Made by a program: the position numbers and the translations under genes. Below the pieces are notes generated by a model. That model had not been told where the DNA came from, made no database searches, and saw only the letters and a list, made by a program, of their open reading frames with translations. Positions 33,637-44,941 of a DNA stretch of 64,000 bases are shown piece after piece. Origin of the DNA: Multifurca ochricompacta (Eukaryota > Basidiomycota > Agaricomycetes > Russulales > Russulaceae); assembly GCA_022496185.1 (NCBI GenBank), contig WTXG01000016.1, forward strand, positions 397,071-461,070, read 5' to 3'. Positions within the stretch are counted from its first letter, which is position 1. Each line of letters opens with the position of its first letter.

Positions 33637-34388
33637 TGTCACAGCCAGGTCTCTGCTGTGTCTAGGATCGTTCAAGTCAAGCCCCTTCAAGATATGGAGT
33701 GCCTGCCAGGTCAAGACTGTCAAGGACAAGTCAGTTCAAGGGGTCAGGGTGAACCACAGGGGCCAGGATCAAGGATCAAGGTCAAGGTTATCAAAGCAAG
33801 TCAATTCAAGGTGTCAAAGCGAACCACAGAGGGCCGCGGTTAGGGTTCAAGGCCCACACAAGATAAGGAGGGCACGCGTGCAAGAAGCGAGTCGAAGCAG
33901 TGGCAATAGGCCCTGCTGGAGGTTCTGGGGTGAAGGCTTCCTAAGTTGCAGCTTAGGAAGTTCAAGGGGATTCTTGGTGAAGAACAGTAGACCTGTATTA
34001 GATACAAGAGAACAGACTTAATGTCTGTCTCTCTAGTATGTCTCCTTAAATACAAGTATTCTAGTGTCTTTGTAATTACAGTAAAGTGGAATGTTCAGTA
34101 TAGTAACTAGCCAAGTGAATCTCCATTGGAGATTGAGACAGGAAGAGGAAGTGGTGTTGCACCCACTCCAAAGGCGAATGAGTGTCAATCCAAGTCAGTC
34201 CAAAAAGTCCGGAAATCAGATAAAATAAAGATCATCAACTCCAGTCACATGACTCGGAGTGAGAAGTCGAAACGTTGAAACAGAAGTCGAACGCGCGCGG
34301 CTCGAAAAACCGTCACAAAACGTCACACGCGCGTCACACGCGCGTCACACGCGCGTCGCAAGCTGTCACATCGACAATAAGCGTCACA
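33637..34388 (-). repeat. gypsy A 5' LTR (752 bp)
   Basis: Same ends as the partner. It has an additional 11-bp unit in the CGTCACACGCG array at 34320-34360. It carries the inferred TATA box and transcript start. Confidence 0.96.
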
Positions 34389-37101
34389 CCTTCGCTACCA
34401 AGTGCGCGCGAAAGCGACCATCGGCTTTGCGCTTGAATACCCACTTTGACTTGACGGCCTTACGGTCCGCCGGTAAGTCCACTAGGGTCCACGTCCCATT
34501 CTTGGCTAGTGCGTCCATCTCATATTGGCACGCTTCTTGCCAGTCACCTGCAAACTCCGATTTCATTGCTTCCCGATACGTTAGTGGGTCGCAATAAGCG
34601 GCTGCTGCTAGCAAAGCCTGTTCACCCAGGTGCCCTTGATCATCCAACTCGGCATTGTCTTCGCCGAAGTACCATGGATTTCTGCGAGGGTTCTCTCGCA
34701 GTCTCCGAGGGGGCACGACCTGTGAAGCAGGGTCACCGGTCCGCTGAACCCGGAAAGTCCAGTTTCGTGGTGCGCGGGGTGGAGGTTCTTGCAGTGCGGC
34801 GCAAGAAGGCGGAGTGACAGGAATGGAAACTTGTGCGCGTTGTGTAGCATCAGGGGAAGGTGTCCTTGGCGGACGGACCTCCCCTAGTCCCTGTGTAGAG
34901 ACTGTCATAGGAAATGAAACTGCCAGGGGCCCCTCAAGGGCCGTGGGGTTCTCAGAACTAGTGGACGGCTCACCACTATCCTGAAATGGAAAGGAACGCT
35001 CATCAAAGATCACGTCGCGAGACATGATGACCGCTCGGGTACTCTTATTCCATAACTGGTAACCCTTTGAACCCGGTTCATACCCGACAAACGTAGCCTT
35101 GATCGATCTCGGATCGAGCTTCCTGCATTTGTCCTCAGGCACGTGTACATATGCCTTGCATCTGAAGACCCGGAAGTATGAAACGTCTGGAGTGTGACCA
35201 GCACTCCAGAGCTCATGCGGTGTGCGCCAACCTATCGTGCGGGTGGGAGTCCTGTTGTAAGTATGCACAGCAGTGTCCACTGCCAACTCCCAGAAGCCGA
35301 GGGACAATCCGGCGCCATGTAACATCGAGCGCACCTTGTCAAGGATCGTCCTGTTCCATCGCTCGGCTATCCCGTTTTGTTGTGGTGAACCCGGCATCGT
35401 TAACTTGTGCTCAATTCCCTTCTCGTCCAATACTGATCGAAGAGCGCCTGACAAATACTCCCCTCCCCGGTCAGAGTGTAGCGCGCGCAGTTTCTCCGCA
35501 GTCTGGGTTTCAGCCCAGGCCAGGAATTTCTTGAAAGCGGCTGCACACTGATCCTTACTCTTTAGGAAGTACACCACTCCATGCCTGGAGTAGTCATCGA
35601 TAAATGTTGCGATGTAAAGTGCGCCTTGAATGGATTGGACTTGCATCGGCCCGGCCAGATCGCTGTGTACGATTTGAAGTAACCGGTCCGATTGCTTGTG
35701 AGAAGACTTGAAGGGAAGTCGCGACTGTTTCCCAAGTTCGCACCCGGAACACGGCGACTGATCGTGACTGATCGGAGCATCGAGAGTTATACCTTTTACA
35801 GATTCATGGTATCGCTTCAGGGCATCGTATGACATGTGCCCCATGCGATGATGCCAGATGTCGATAGGAAGTGAAGTGTGCGCGTGCGCATTGAGGCCTG
35901 CCATGGAGGTGTCCAACCAGTAAAGGTTCGCCTCCAAGTAGCCTCGTGCTACTGTCCGGTCTTGGACTGAGATCAGAAAATGATTATCTTGGAACGAGAT
36001 CCGAGCCCCCTTTTGGGCAAGAGCGCGCGTTGAGATGAAGCGCGTCTTCACGTCTGGAATGTGTAGAACGTTGTTCAGCGTGATTTCGGACTCTTTGTTC
36101 CCTACAGTGGTAGTGAATACCATGGTCCCAACCCCGATCTGCTTCACATTAGAATTGTCACCTAAGCGCACTATTCCATGTGCGAGCTTGTATGTCGTGA
36201 AGTCTGATCGATGCAGGGTAATGTGATGAGTCGCACCAGAATCCATCATCCATCTGGATCTCTCAGCCGAGTACAGGGCAACACGGAGCTTGTCATTGTC
36301 GTTGGCTACCTCTACAATCGATGCTGAAGTGGTAGCTAAGTGAGCGTTCACCGCCTTATTGGCTGACGCTGCCTCCGTTGCCTTCTTGTCCTCTGCATCC
36401 TTCTTCTTCTTCCGACACTCCGTAGCCTTGTGCCCGCTTTTCTGACAATAAAAGCATTTAATATTTGGTTTATTTGACTTGTTTTTGATGGGCGCGGCTT
36501 TGTTGAGTGACGCGGAAGCTCCGGATCGCCGACCTTCCTCATTGAGAATGCGATCTTGTATGACCTGAGGTAAGAGGCCCGACGGTGCACTGGAAGCGAG
36601 TATCGTTGACACGACGGCTGAGTAAGACTTGGGTAGAGCCTTGATGAGGATAAATGAAAATTGGAGATCGGAGATCTCCATCTCGTTGTTCTTGAGACTG
36701 ATGCGAGCTTCATTCAGCTTTTGCAATTGCGGGAGCATTGGCGAGGAGTCGTCAAGGGCAGTGCCTGTGAGGGAAGCCCAAGTGTTGAATGTTGACATAG
36801 ATCCAACTCCTCCGTAGACACGATGCAGCTCGTCCCACTTAGCTTTACAAGTAGCAAACTTAGTATCATCTGCTACAGCCGTCCAGACGTCCTTCTGAGT
36901 GTAAACTTCAAGGACGCCTACGAGAACGCCTTCCTTTTCGTCCCAGTCTGCTGGGAGAGTAGGAGGCGGGGGACCAACTAAGTGGTTCCGGACGCCATTC
37001 ATCCGGAAGATTGCCATCATGCGTGCCGACCAAGTAGGCCAGTTTGCTCCATCGAGGATCTCGATCGTGGCTGAAGGTGGGAATGAAAATGTAGGGGCCA
37101 T
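34389..37101 (-). pseudogene. copia A gag-protease-integrase, 5' part
   Basis: About 904 residues before the gypsy insertion cuts the frame in the RT region (HLVAK). It begins MAPTFSFPPSATIEILDGAN. Gag includes a CCHC knuckle CFYCQKSGHKATEC (~residue 215). The protease is WMMDSGATHHIT (~287). Integrase has HRMGHMSYDALKRY (~422), CSGCELGK, HSDRGGEYLSG (~545) and GSPQQNGIAERWNRT. A Pro-rich linker precedes the start of RT (KSKWVFKRKADGRFRAHLV). No internal stop or frame break, so apart from the insertion this looks functional. Confidence 0.95.
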
Positions 37102-37445
37102 GCTGCTAAGCGACGGTTTTCAATCTGGGTGGAGCGTTAGACCCAGATTATCAAGATCGGACCAACCCCGATGTATCCAACTGTAACGCTCTGAACTCGG
37201 AAGTCCAGTCCCTTGTTAGGGATTACTCACACGTGCTTCAGCGTCGCCACGCTACCTCGCACGGCTCGCGCGAAGCCCGGGTGAGGGGCCCAGTCTACAC
37301 CGATCCACCGGTTCCAGGAGCCGGGGAATGGGGTTCTACAAGTGAACAGAGGCTTGCCTTTTCGGGAGATATCAAAAAACGCGTGATCTGAAAAGGAAGC
37401 TTGTGTAATAAAATGTCGATCTTCTTCTGGATTATTCAGTTACGG

Positions 37446-37460
37446 CCAGGGCCCATAACC
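37446..37460 (-). promoter_or_regulatory. copia A primer-binding site (half initiator tRNA-Met)
   Basis: Directly after the 5' LTR the minus strand reads GGTTATGGGCCCTGG. Its complement GGGCCCATAACC matches the anticodon stem-loop of initiator tRNA-Met (anticodon CAT followed by AACC). This implies priming from an internally cleaved tRNA half, as known for Drosophila copia. The same site is present in copia B and copia C. Confidence 0.75.
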
Positions 37461-37871
37461 TGTGGAAACGCAGCTGAGGTTAGATAAGCGCTACCTAAAC
37501 GGGTAGCAAGATAATTCAGTTGTGAATGGTCAAAACTGCTATATTAATTAGTCTTTACCTAAACGGGTAGCAAGATAACTACGCGAGTAATGTTAGCTAT
37601 ACGCGTGGTAAAGATAATCTAAGTAAATACTCACTTCAGTTGTGAATGGTCAAAACTGAAGTGTACAACACAGAAATAATGTCCTTAAATACTGTAAAGA
37701 GTGTGCTGTGCTATGGTCATAAAGGATTGTATCTTTAATCATAAGTAATCATAGTAAACGAGTGGAATGTCAGTAGGTATATTACAATGTCCACTTAACT
37801 CCGTCTTGCACCGGCAACTCCGGTCACCTCTGATCCGGTCCGGCCAACTCTGATCCGTTACCGGCTCAACA
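37461..37871 (-). repeat. copia A 5' LTR
   Basis: 411 bp, plus-strand ends TGTGG and CAACA, adjoining the GTTTC target duplication at 37872-37876. Confidence 0.97.
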
Positions 37872-39995
37872 GTTTCACGTCAATTGCCAACTATGTGGTG
37901 ATGTAGAAAGCTGTGAACCAAGCGCACCCTGTTACCTTGTAGAAGTGAGTGTGGTGCCCGTGGCCCCTGTGTGCCAGGTTCATCTCCGTCATTCTATGGC
38001 GTTGACTTGTTGCCGTGGCGGTAAAATAAGTCCATGCGCGTTGGCCATGCACATGGCCATTCCACAAGATTCGCCGGAGCTCCCAGGGGTAATAATGATC
38101 ACGGATCACGAATAACGCTGCCACCTTCTGAACCAGTAATATGCCCAATTCGCGTAGGGAGTCATGCCACTATGCGGATCCTTAGTGACGGTGCTAAAGT
38201 CGAGCTCTATTTCACGGAGCGGTCAGCGATCGAGGTTCGTTAGGACAAGCGGAACAGGTTGGCTCGCTTTCGATCAGGTCCATCCCAATGACCTGTAAAG
38301 GTGTATGTAAGAAGGGCTCCGGATAGGATAACTTTGACCAAGACTCGCATCTGTATAAAAAGGGATAGAGATATTGGGATCCTTGATCCGCAACATTGTG
38401 TGATTGAACTGAAGCGAACAGGTTGAGAATTATAGCGTGGGAGGAAGCGGTGTACTTGCCTTGTAGCTCGCAGTCTCATCTGAGTAGGGAATATTGATAT
38501 AAGAGTGTGTGTTGGTGTTGAGAGAAGACAGAAGAGTAAGAAGGGGGACGGAAATGCCCCCGCCTATCTTTTCCAATTTAACTATTGCCAGCCCAAGCCT
38601 CGGCCGGGCGTGATATTTCTGGCACTGGCGCTCATCACACTTGGCCCATGGGCATGGAATGAGAGAGCTGATCAGGTAAAAGTAGCCCCACTGGCTGGTG
38701 TGTAATTCCCGCGCAGGGAGGAATGCGGGGAAGTCTGAAATGTGTATAACCGTGTCTATCCATCACACTCGTATTTTTACCACTGGTTTATCGTCATCAT
38801 GAGCTTTTCCTTCGTTATTGGGTCCCAAATAATCGCATGATCGTTTTGAAAGATGGTTCGGAATCACCTCGTACGCTCTCTCTTTCTAATTCTCTCTTTC
38901 CAATACCCAGTATCACTTGACGTCGCCTTGGAACGCCACTGTGGCGCAGTCAGCGTCGGATACTTCGTATCAGAATCTCGGTACCTTGAAGCGTCTGCTC
39001 TGAGCGTACAACGTCGTTGGTTGTCAGAGAGTCCAAGTGTCAGGATGGATATTGATGTATTGGTTATTCCCAAACGCAACAGAGCCTTTCCCACGCCTTA
39101 AAGTAGAGGCTCAGGACACCAGGACACCAGGAATTCTGGTATACGAGATTCGAGGCACGAGAAAGTCTGACCATTCAAGCCTCGAGACGTCTAGGTACTT
39201 TAAGAGGTTGTCACCTAAATCCAATACCCAACCGGTTCAGTTCAGGGGATGCCCGGTCTCGACCGCAATGGTCAACTAGATCCGCGGGTTTCTGTATCTC
39301 CGAGTCTCTTCATAAATAGTTGCGCTATGATAACGGGTAGATCCGACCAAAGCCAAGTTGTGGTTGAAGAAAAACGCGTGACATCACCAAACGCGTCTCC
39401 TTAGCCCTATCGCACGTCTGCCTATGCTCTCTGAATCGATAATCGATGTCGCGCCTGAAGCAAAGTAAGATGCCACCCTCTGCTCATTCACCCCCGGCTC
39501 TCTTTCCAAAACAGAACCCCTCCGACCACACCGCCTATAGGCCATTTCCGTATGGATCACTCTGAGTAATTGAATCCCGCTTTATGCCGGATGGATGGAT
39601 CCCTGAAAGATCGCCACCTTGCACAGCGTTTTCTATAGTGTAAGACTACTACTACCTGGTGAGGTGACATTGGCTGCCATGTGTGCAAGCCAAATCTCCA
39701 CGCTTTTTTCTGTTCTGATGTCCAGAGAGCGCTACTGCCTGCGACGCAGCAGTGTCAGAATTCGTCCCCCTTTCGAGAGTTCTCGTTCTATGTACAATCG
39801 GTCAAACTACCTTACAGCAAGTGCACCTGGCTGCAGTCTTACTAGTGTCGATTTAGGCGACTGGGCAACTTGGGCAATGTAGTTAGGAGGCAGGAGGAGG
39901 CAGGAGGTAGTTCTGTGGGCACTCGCAGAGCACAAGCACATGTGTAGTAATTGTAATTATAATTGTAATTTCGAGCCTGGGCTGAGCGCCTGAGT
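37872..39995. other. intergenic, no gene seen
   Basis: Between copia A and ARH1. Several open frames under 90 codons exist on both strands, but none has a recognisable motif or credible splicing. The right 400 bp are the presumed ARH1 promoter and contain a repeated GGAGGCAGGAGG motif near 39886-39907 and a TAATTGTAATTATAATTG stretch near 39948-39965. Confidence 0.55.
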
Positions 39996-41575
39996 GTGCT
40001 TCAGGCTGAGGGAATGGTGAGGAGTGACAAATCAATACAAATGGGACCTCTCAAACTCGCCATCATAGGTGGTGGTCCTTCATCTTTCTATGTCGCTTCT
40101 CGCCTCTTGTCATTATTCCCGCAAAATGACACACTCACTTCTCCGCTGAAAATACACATTTACGATAGACTATGGGCACCTCATGGACTCGTTCGTTATG
40201 GTGTTGCCCCAGACCACCCTGAAGTCAAGGTGCGTTCTTCACCTCCTCTTGTCTCAACGCAGTTCATAGTGCCATCTACTAGAACTGCACGCATAAGTTT
40301 GATCAAGTTGCCCAAGATCCTCGCCTACATTTCTTTGGGAACATTCAAGTTGGGCCACAGACTCCCCCAGTGATTCCACATGCTCTGCCAATATCTCTCT
40401 CGGCACTCAAGTCACACTATACTCATTTACTTTTCTCTACCGGTTGTAACATCCCCACTCTGCACCCTACACTACCGCCGTCAGACCGGGTCATCCCTGC
40501 ACTGTCGCTCGTCCAATGGTACACTCAACACCCATCGCGTCCTCCACCGCCGCCTCTACATAAGACGGAACACGTGTCCGTCATTGGCCAGGGAAACGTC
40601 GCGCTGGACGTTGCACGAATGCTGCTCACGCCTCCTGCTATCCTCGAAAAGTATGACGTCCCTTCTCCCGTGCTCGACGTCCTACATCGCTCCGCCGTCC
40701 GCCACGTCTCCATCATCGGACGCCGCGGTCTACTTCAAGCAGCCTTTACAACGAAAGAACTACGCGAGTTGACGACCCTCGAGGGCACATTCATGACTCC
40801 GCTTGCTCCCGAGATTCTCGCTCCACTATCACCACCGGCACCATCAAACGCAAAGCTCACCCGTCAGCAATCTCGCATCCTTCAGCTCCTGCAAAAAGGC
40901 TCCCCTGGATCCCCGACAGCAACATCAGAACTTCCTCACGGGATCAAAACAAAATCCTGGTCACTCGACTTTTTCCGCTCGCCGACAGGCCTCACAGCCG
41001 ACGGACAGTACCTCACGCTCGCACACACCATGCTCGACGAACGCGCACGAGCGGTGCCGACAGGCGTGACGTCGCTCCTGCGAACTGACCTCACCGTGAC
41101 CTCGCTAGGTCACCATGCAGACCCCTCCGCTGCGTACTTCGATCCGGCTCTGGGCCACCTACGCACGGACCGTGGACGCGTACTAGACACAGCGGGCCAC
41201 ACGTTGCGCCGTGTCTATGCGTCTGGCTGGGCTGCGACTGGCGCTCGTGGGGTGCTCGCAGCTACGATGATCGACGCATATGCCGTCGCGGACGTGATCC
41301 TGGCAGATCATTTTAGTAACGGGCGGGGTGAGGTGGCTAAGTTAGAGAGCGGTGCGTACTCAAAGGAGGACGCGCTCGTCGCTGACGATGTGGATATGGT
41401 GAGCATTCCGAAGGAGGTTGAGGAGGGCGTGAAGGCGGGGCGCGTGGTGCAGTATGATCAGTGGAAGAAGATTGATGCTGAGGAGTTGCGGCGTGGTGCC
41501 GAGATGGGAAAGGAGCGGGAGAGGATGGGGTGGGAGGAAGCACACCAGTTCCTGACGAGCATGGGAGCGTGGTAG
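39996..41575 (+). CDS. ARH1: mitochondrial NADPH:adrenodoxin oxidoreductase
   Basis: Two exons, 39996-40229 and 40283-41575, separated by a 53-bp GT-AG intron, giving about 508 residues without a frame break. The FAD-binding motif is LAIIGGGPSSFYVASRLL. It is followed by YDRLWAPHGLVRYGVAPDHP, the family signature, and after the intron by NCTHKFDQVAQDPRLHFFGN. The NADP-binding motif is VIGQGNVALDVARMLL, then IIGRRGLLQAAFTTKELREL. The C-terminal FAD contact is VYASGWAATGARGVLAATM. The enzyme passes electrons from NADPH to ferredoxin (Yah1) in the mitochondrial matrix for Fe-S cluster and heme A synthesis. The upstream start gives MLQAEGMVRSDKS; in-frame Mets at 40014 and 40041 are alternatives, and no clear targeting peptide is seen. 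Confidence 0.95.
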
Positions 41576-41942
41576 AGTTTATTATTGAGTGCGTGATCTA
41601 GGTTCTCACACTTGGAGTGAAAGTTATTAACAAGTTGTTCATTCCCTAGTCTACATATAACAACGAGGTAGCTGGACTAGAAGAATACCGTTTAAACCCT
41701 ATTTCTCATGAAAGTTACGAAAACATTGTGCAATTTTGACCTTTCAGTCAGTCCCAACCCCGCACGAAACGCTGATTAATCGCCTTTATGTTCGAATATA
41801 ATCAATATTTAGCGCCTCTGTCATCATTACTATCATCGGATGACTTGCGCCTTCGACCGTTTGCACACACATTGCATCAGCTGCATGACGTTGGTTCATT
41901 AGATAAATACCTTACACCCAAAGAAAAGGCCTCTTCCTAAAT
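41576..41942. other. intergenic, ARH1 to NmrA-like gene
   Basis: 367 bp with nothing coding; holds the 3' end of ARH1 and the promoter of the next gene. AT-rich. Confidence 0.5.
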
Positions 41943-42983
41943 ATGTCAGGCTTCAAGAAGTTCGCAATCGTAGGCGCTGGAAATATCGATGGTTTCATCG
42001 TCGATGAGCTAACCTACTCAAGCAAAAAGACGCAGGAGCTATAGATGAAATCACCATTGTCACACGTCCCGTACGTTTCCCGCCACTTTCCCATCTCTTA
42101 CACCTACACACCTACACCTTAACCCACTCCTTCATTCAATTCATTTCAACAAAGCTAACCAAAAACACATTCCCCACAGGCCTCCAAAGACAAATTAGAA
42201 ACGAAATCCTTCGCCACGCGCGGCGTACGCGCTGCCTCGGCCGAATATACAGACGAGCTCGCACTCACCGCCGCGTTCTCCAACACTCACGTCGTCATCT
42301 CCGCGATTAGCCTGTTCGCCATCGACGCACAGGTGCCCATCGCGCAAGCCGCCAAAGCCGCTGGGGCGCGCGTCTTCCTCCCGAGCGAGTTTGGCGGACC
42401 AATGGACAAGTTGCAGGGTATACTGGGCGCCGAGAGCACGTTACACGCCAAGTTGCGCGAGGTTGGGCCACCCCTCTTCTCGTGTATACGGGCAATTCGC
42501 AATTATTCGTGGACACCGTATGTCTACCCCCCCCCTTTTTTTTTTTGTGCCTTCATTTCGTAATTGATTTTTCTGTGTGGATAGGTTAGTGAATCTAGAT
42601 GTGAAAAGTGGGAAAGTTGCCGTGGGCGGGGATGGTTACGCCTCGATCTCGTGGACTGCGCGCAGGGACATCGCACGGTTCCTTGCGCACGTCCTCGTTC
42701 ATGCCCCGCGTCGCGATTACAAAACCAAGTCCTACGTCTCGAGGGTGACGTTTTTACCGTCCACCGCGCTACGAATGCTCGCGTAAAAAAAAAAAGACGA
42801 AGCTTGTCGTGACGTACCGCTCAGTTGACTCGCTGCGCGCGAAGCTCGCTGTGAATGCGCATGAATTGGACGCATACTTACACGTCATCTGGGCACAGAC
42901 GGGCTGGTTGGCGAACCTGACAACGATCTCTACCCGGACTGAACCCCACAAAGGTTGTTGACATCCTTGCACCCAGGAAGTAA
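41943..42983 (+). pseudogene. NmrA-like NAD(P)-binding protein, multiply frame-broken
   Basis: Starts MSGFKKFAIVGAGNIDGFIVDEL, a Rossmann nucleotide-binding start (GAGNIDGF for the usual GxxGxxG). After a frame change come NLLKQKDAGAIDEITIVTRP, an intron (42073-42180), and THVVISAISLFAIDAQVPI, GARVFLPSEFGGP and AKLREVGPPL. Then LLVYTGNSQLFVDT, NLDVKSGKVAVGGDGY, EGDVFTVHRATNARV and the end YPDWNPTKVVDILAPRK (stop 42981-42983). This is the order of NmrA/isoflavone-reductase-like proteins of fungi. At least five single missing bases are needed to keep it open (near 42011, 42470, 42740, 42915 and 42933), and the second intron (about 42520-42584) does not join cleanly. It is either a decayed gene or a gene hit by sequence errors; the conserved C-terminus favours errors. 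Confidence 0.75.
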
Positions 42984-43336
42984 TAGTCCCAATGGAAGAA
43001 GACGGCTCAATCTCATATACTATTCGGATGTCGTAAACTCCATGTATAAGTCGATTCAATCAATAGAAGTACCGTGAAAGCATGATGGTTTCGCATTTGT
43101 TGAGCCTCCCTGCACATTTGAACAACATAAGTTCTAGCCTGGGGAAGAGGTATTAGGCAATCCGAGAGAAGGTGTAATTGTGTAAACGTAAATAGCTTAC
43201 CAGGGCCCACCATCACACAGCAACCAATCTGAGGCCAGACTCTCCTTATCACCTCAACCCCCCATACTCGTTTCATCATAAGTTGCACGAGGCCTCAGGG
43301 CCGGGCGTGACCTGAACCACAGGCACCCCTTCCTGT

Positions 43337-44941
43337 TCATCCTACCTGGGCGTGTCGGTTCGTTCTCGATTTCAACGCGCGCGGGCACAACCGTGGACTC
43401 GAAAGGGCAAACCCACCGACATCTGCCAACCCAGCTGCTATGCGACTCTCCAGTGCCGCCTGTACGCGCGAGCGGTTCGATCTAGGCGCATACGCGCTTG
43501 CACCGTCGCGCCTGTCGACGACGCACATGCCGCGCGTGTGCTCTCCAGTTCTGTGAACCACCGTTATTATTATTTTCGTGAGCTTACAACACGTATGAAA
43601 GGCAAGGCAGAACACACCGTTCTATTTTAAAAAGCGCTGGCGTATAGTCCACCCAGGCGCGGTCCCCTCCAACCCGGGCGGATGCGCGATCGCCGCCCAA
43701 ACGGCAGTAATGTCATGTAGTTTAATTCCATCCCGGCCAAACCCACGCATAACGGCGCGCGGGCGCCGTAAGAACGCGCTGGTAAAGTGCGCCAGCGGCG
43801 TCTTGCCCACGGCCACTGACGGTGTATCTGCGGCGAACGTAGGGTCGACATACGTAGTATAGGTTACAAACGGGAGTAAGTGGGTTGTGGTGATATCGAG
43901 TGGGAGGAGAAGCACACGCGCGAGCGGCAGACGCGTGGTTGGAGAAATGAGCACCTCATCGACGGCGTATGGGTCTGAGAAGAAATTGACTGTGCGCGAA
44001 CCGGCAGAATGTAAGAAAGACAACTGAAACACAGGAGAAGGAATAAATATAAGTACACTCCGCACAGGGACTTATGTTCCCCCCTGGAACGTCGAGCGCG
44101 CCGCCCATAATCACGACCCGGCCGATACGCTCACGCACACACACGGCATCTGTGCGTAGCATGTTCGCGAGATTCGACAGCGGACCCAATGCGATATACG
44201 TCACTGAGCGTGGCGCGTGCTCACGCAGGAGCTCTAATGCGACTTGATGTCCGGGATGGTCACTTATCTCGAGCTGTGGGTGTGCCCCCGGGGAAAGTAA
44301 GCCCGGCGGAACGTTAAATTCTGGGTGTGACTCTGTTATGTTGCTCAAGCCGTCACTGATGTACTTAAGTGCATATGCCTCATGAAGAGCGAGTCTTGGC
44401 ATACCGGCCGTGAAAATAAGCCGCGTTACGTAAATCGCCGCTAAGAGGACCTGCTGGACCTCTGACGACGAGGGGCTTTCGCGCCGAGTTATAGTTTGGA
44501 AAGAGGTCGCGAAACTCGGGGTGTTGTTCAATGTGCCGGCCAACTGCTTGGTATATTTTGAAGATGTTGAGGCTGAAAAGATTTGAGTAAATCTAACCTA
44601 TAGGTATTGTTGAAAAGCGTACTAGCAGGCTTCTACATCTGTGTTGCCTACAACCAGATGTAAATAGACCGTTATTGAGGTTGGAGTCAAGGACAGTGCA
44701 CACCGAAGGACACTATGTATGCAAGGATCTCTATCTCTGGAGAAGCGAGAGCCAGAAGGCTATGGTTTTTTATCAACACACGAGAGAATTTCGAGGGGAG
44801 ATGAATGATAACATTGCGATGGCATCATCTACACCGGGATCGGTATCAACTGTGAGGAGAGAAGTGGTAAACGCCAAACAATGTTATGAAGGAGGGAAAA
44901 CGCAGACTGATGACAGGTATCTTGCTCGATTTGTTCGACAT
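43337..44941 (-). CDS. inosine-uridine type nucleoside hydrolase
   Basis: Eight exons on the minus strand: 44941-44908 (MSNKSSKIPVI), 44849-44813 (DTDPGVDDAIA, the calcium-binding signature), 44759-44704 (LLALASPEIEILAYIVSFG), 44647-44623 (25-nt micro-exon, NTDVEACY), 44572-44405, 44355-44057, 43989-43618 and from 43550. Later blocks: YIALGPLSNLANML, VVIMGGALDVPGGNISP, then after an intron EFNFFSDPYAVDEV, VLLLPLDITTTH and GIKLHDITAVWAAIA. Family members cleave ribonucleosides to base and ribose in nucleoside salvage. One T is missing in a T-run near 43630 (before FKIER), and the frame changes again downstream of RDGASAYAP. A block PGPEA then LVQLMMKRVWGVEV at about 43290-43240 suggests the true C-terminus lies beyond the stop at 43337. 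Confidence 0.87.

Larger units (their letters stand above)
27228..34388 (-). mobile_element. Ty3/gypsy chromovirus A, complete, nested in copia A
   Basis: LTRs are 741 bp (27228-27968) and 752 bp (33637-34388); the target duplication CCTTC is at 27223-27227 and 34389-34393. Total 7,161 bp, read on the minus strand. A single intact gag-pol frame lies at 32791-28412. A purine tract ACGGGGGTGA abuts the 3' LTR (27978-27969). The 845-bp leader begins with a self-priming type primer site. The LTRs differ by one CpG transition and one 11-bp repeat unit, so this is the younger insertion of the pair and looks autonomous. Confidence 0.97.
25455..37871 (-). mobile_element. Ty1/copia retrotransposon A, complete, carrying a nested chromovirus
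   Basis: 411-bp LTRs at both ends start TGTGG and end CAACA on the plus strand. The 5-bp target duplication is GTTTC (25450-25454 and 37872-37876). The element is read on the minus strand: 5' LTR 37871-37461, primer site next to it, gag-protease-integrase from 37101, reverse transcriptase and RNase H ending at 25877, a purine tract CACGGGGGGA at 25875-25866, then the 3' LTR. Removing the inserted gypsy element (27228-34388 plus one 5-bp duplication) leaves about 5.25 kb, normal for copia. The LTRs differ at only 3 sites, so insertion was recent. Both halves keep open frames with all catalytic motifs, so it was probably active until the gypsy insertion. Confidence 0.96.

Noticed and set aside
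27249..34055. Identical small frames at 27249-27646 and 33658-34055
   Set aside because: They lie inside the two LTRs of gypsy A and have no start context or domain.
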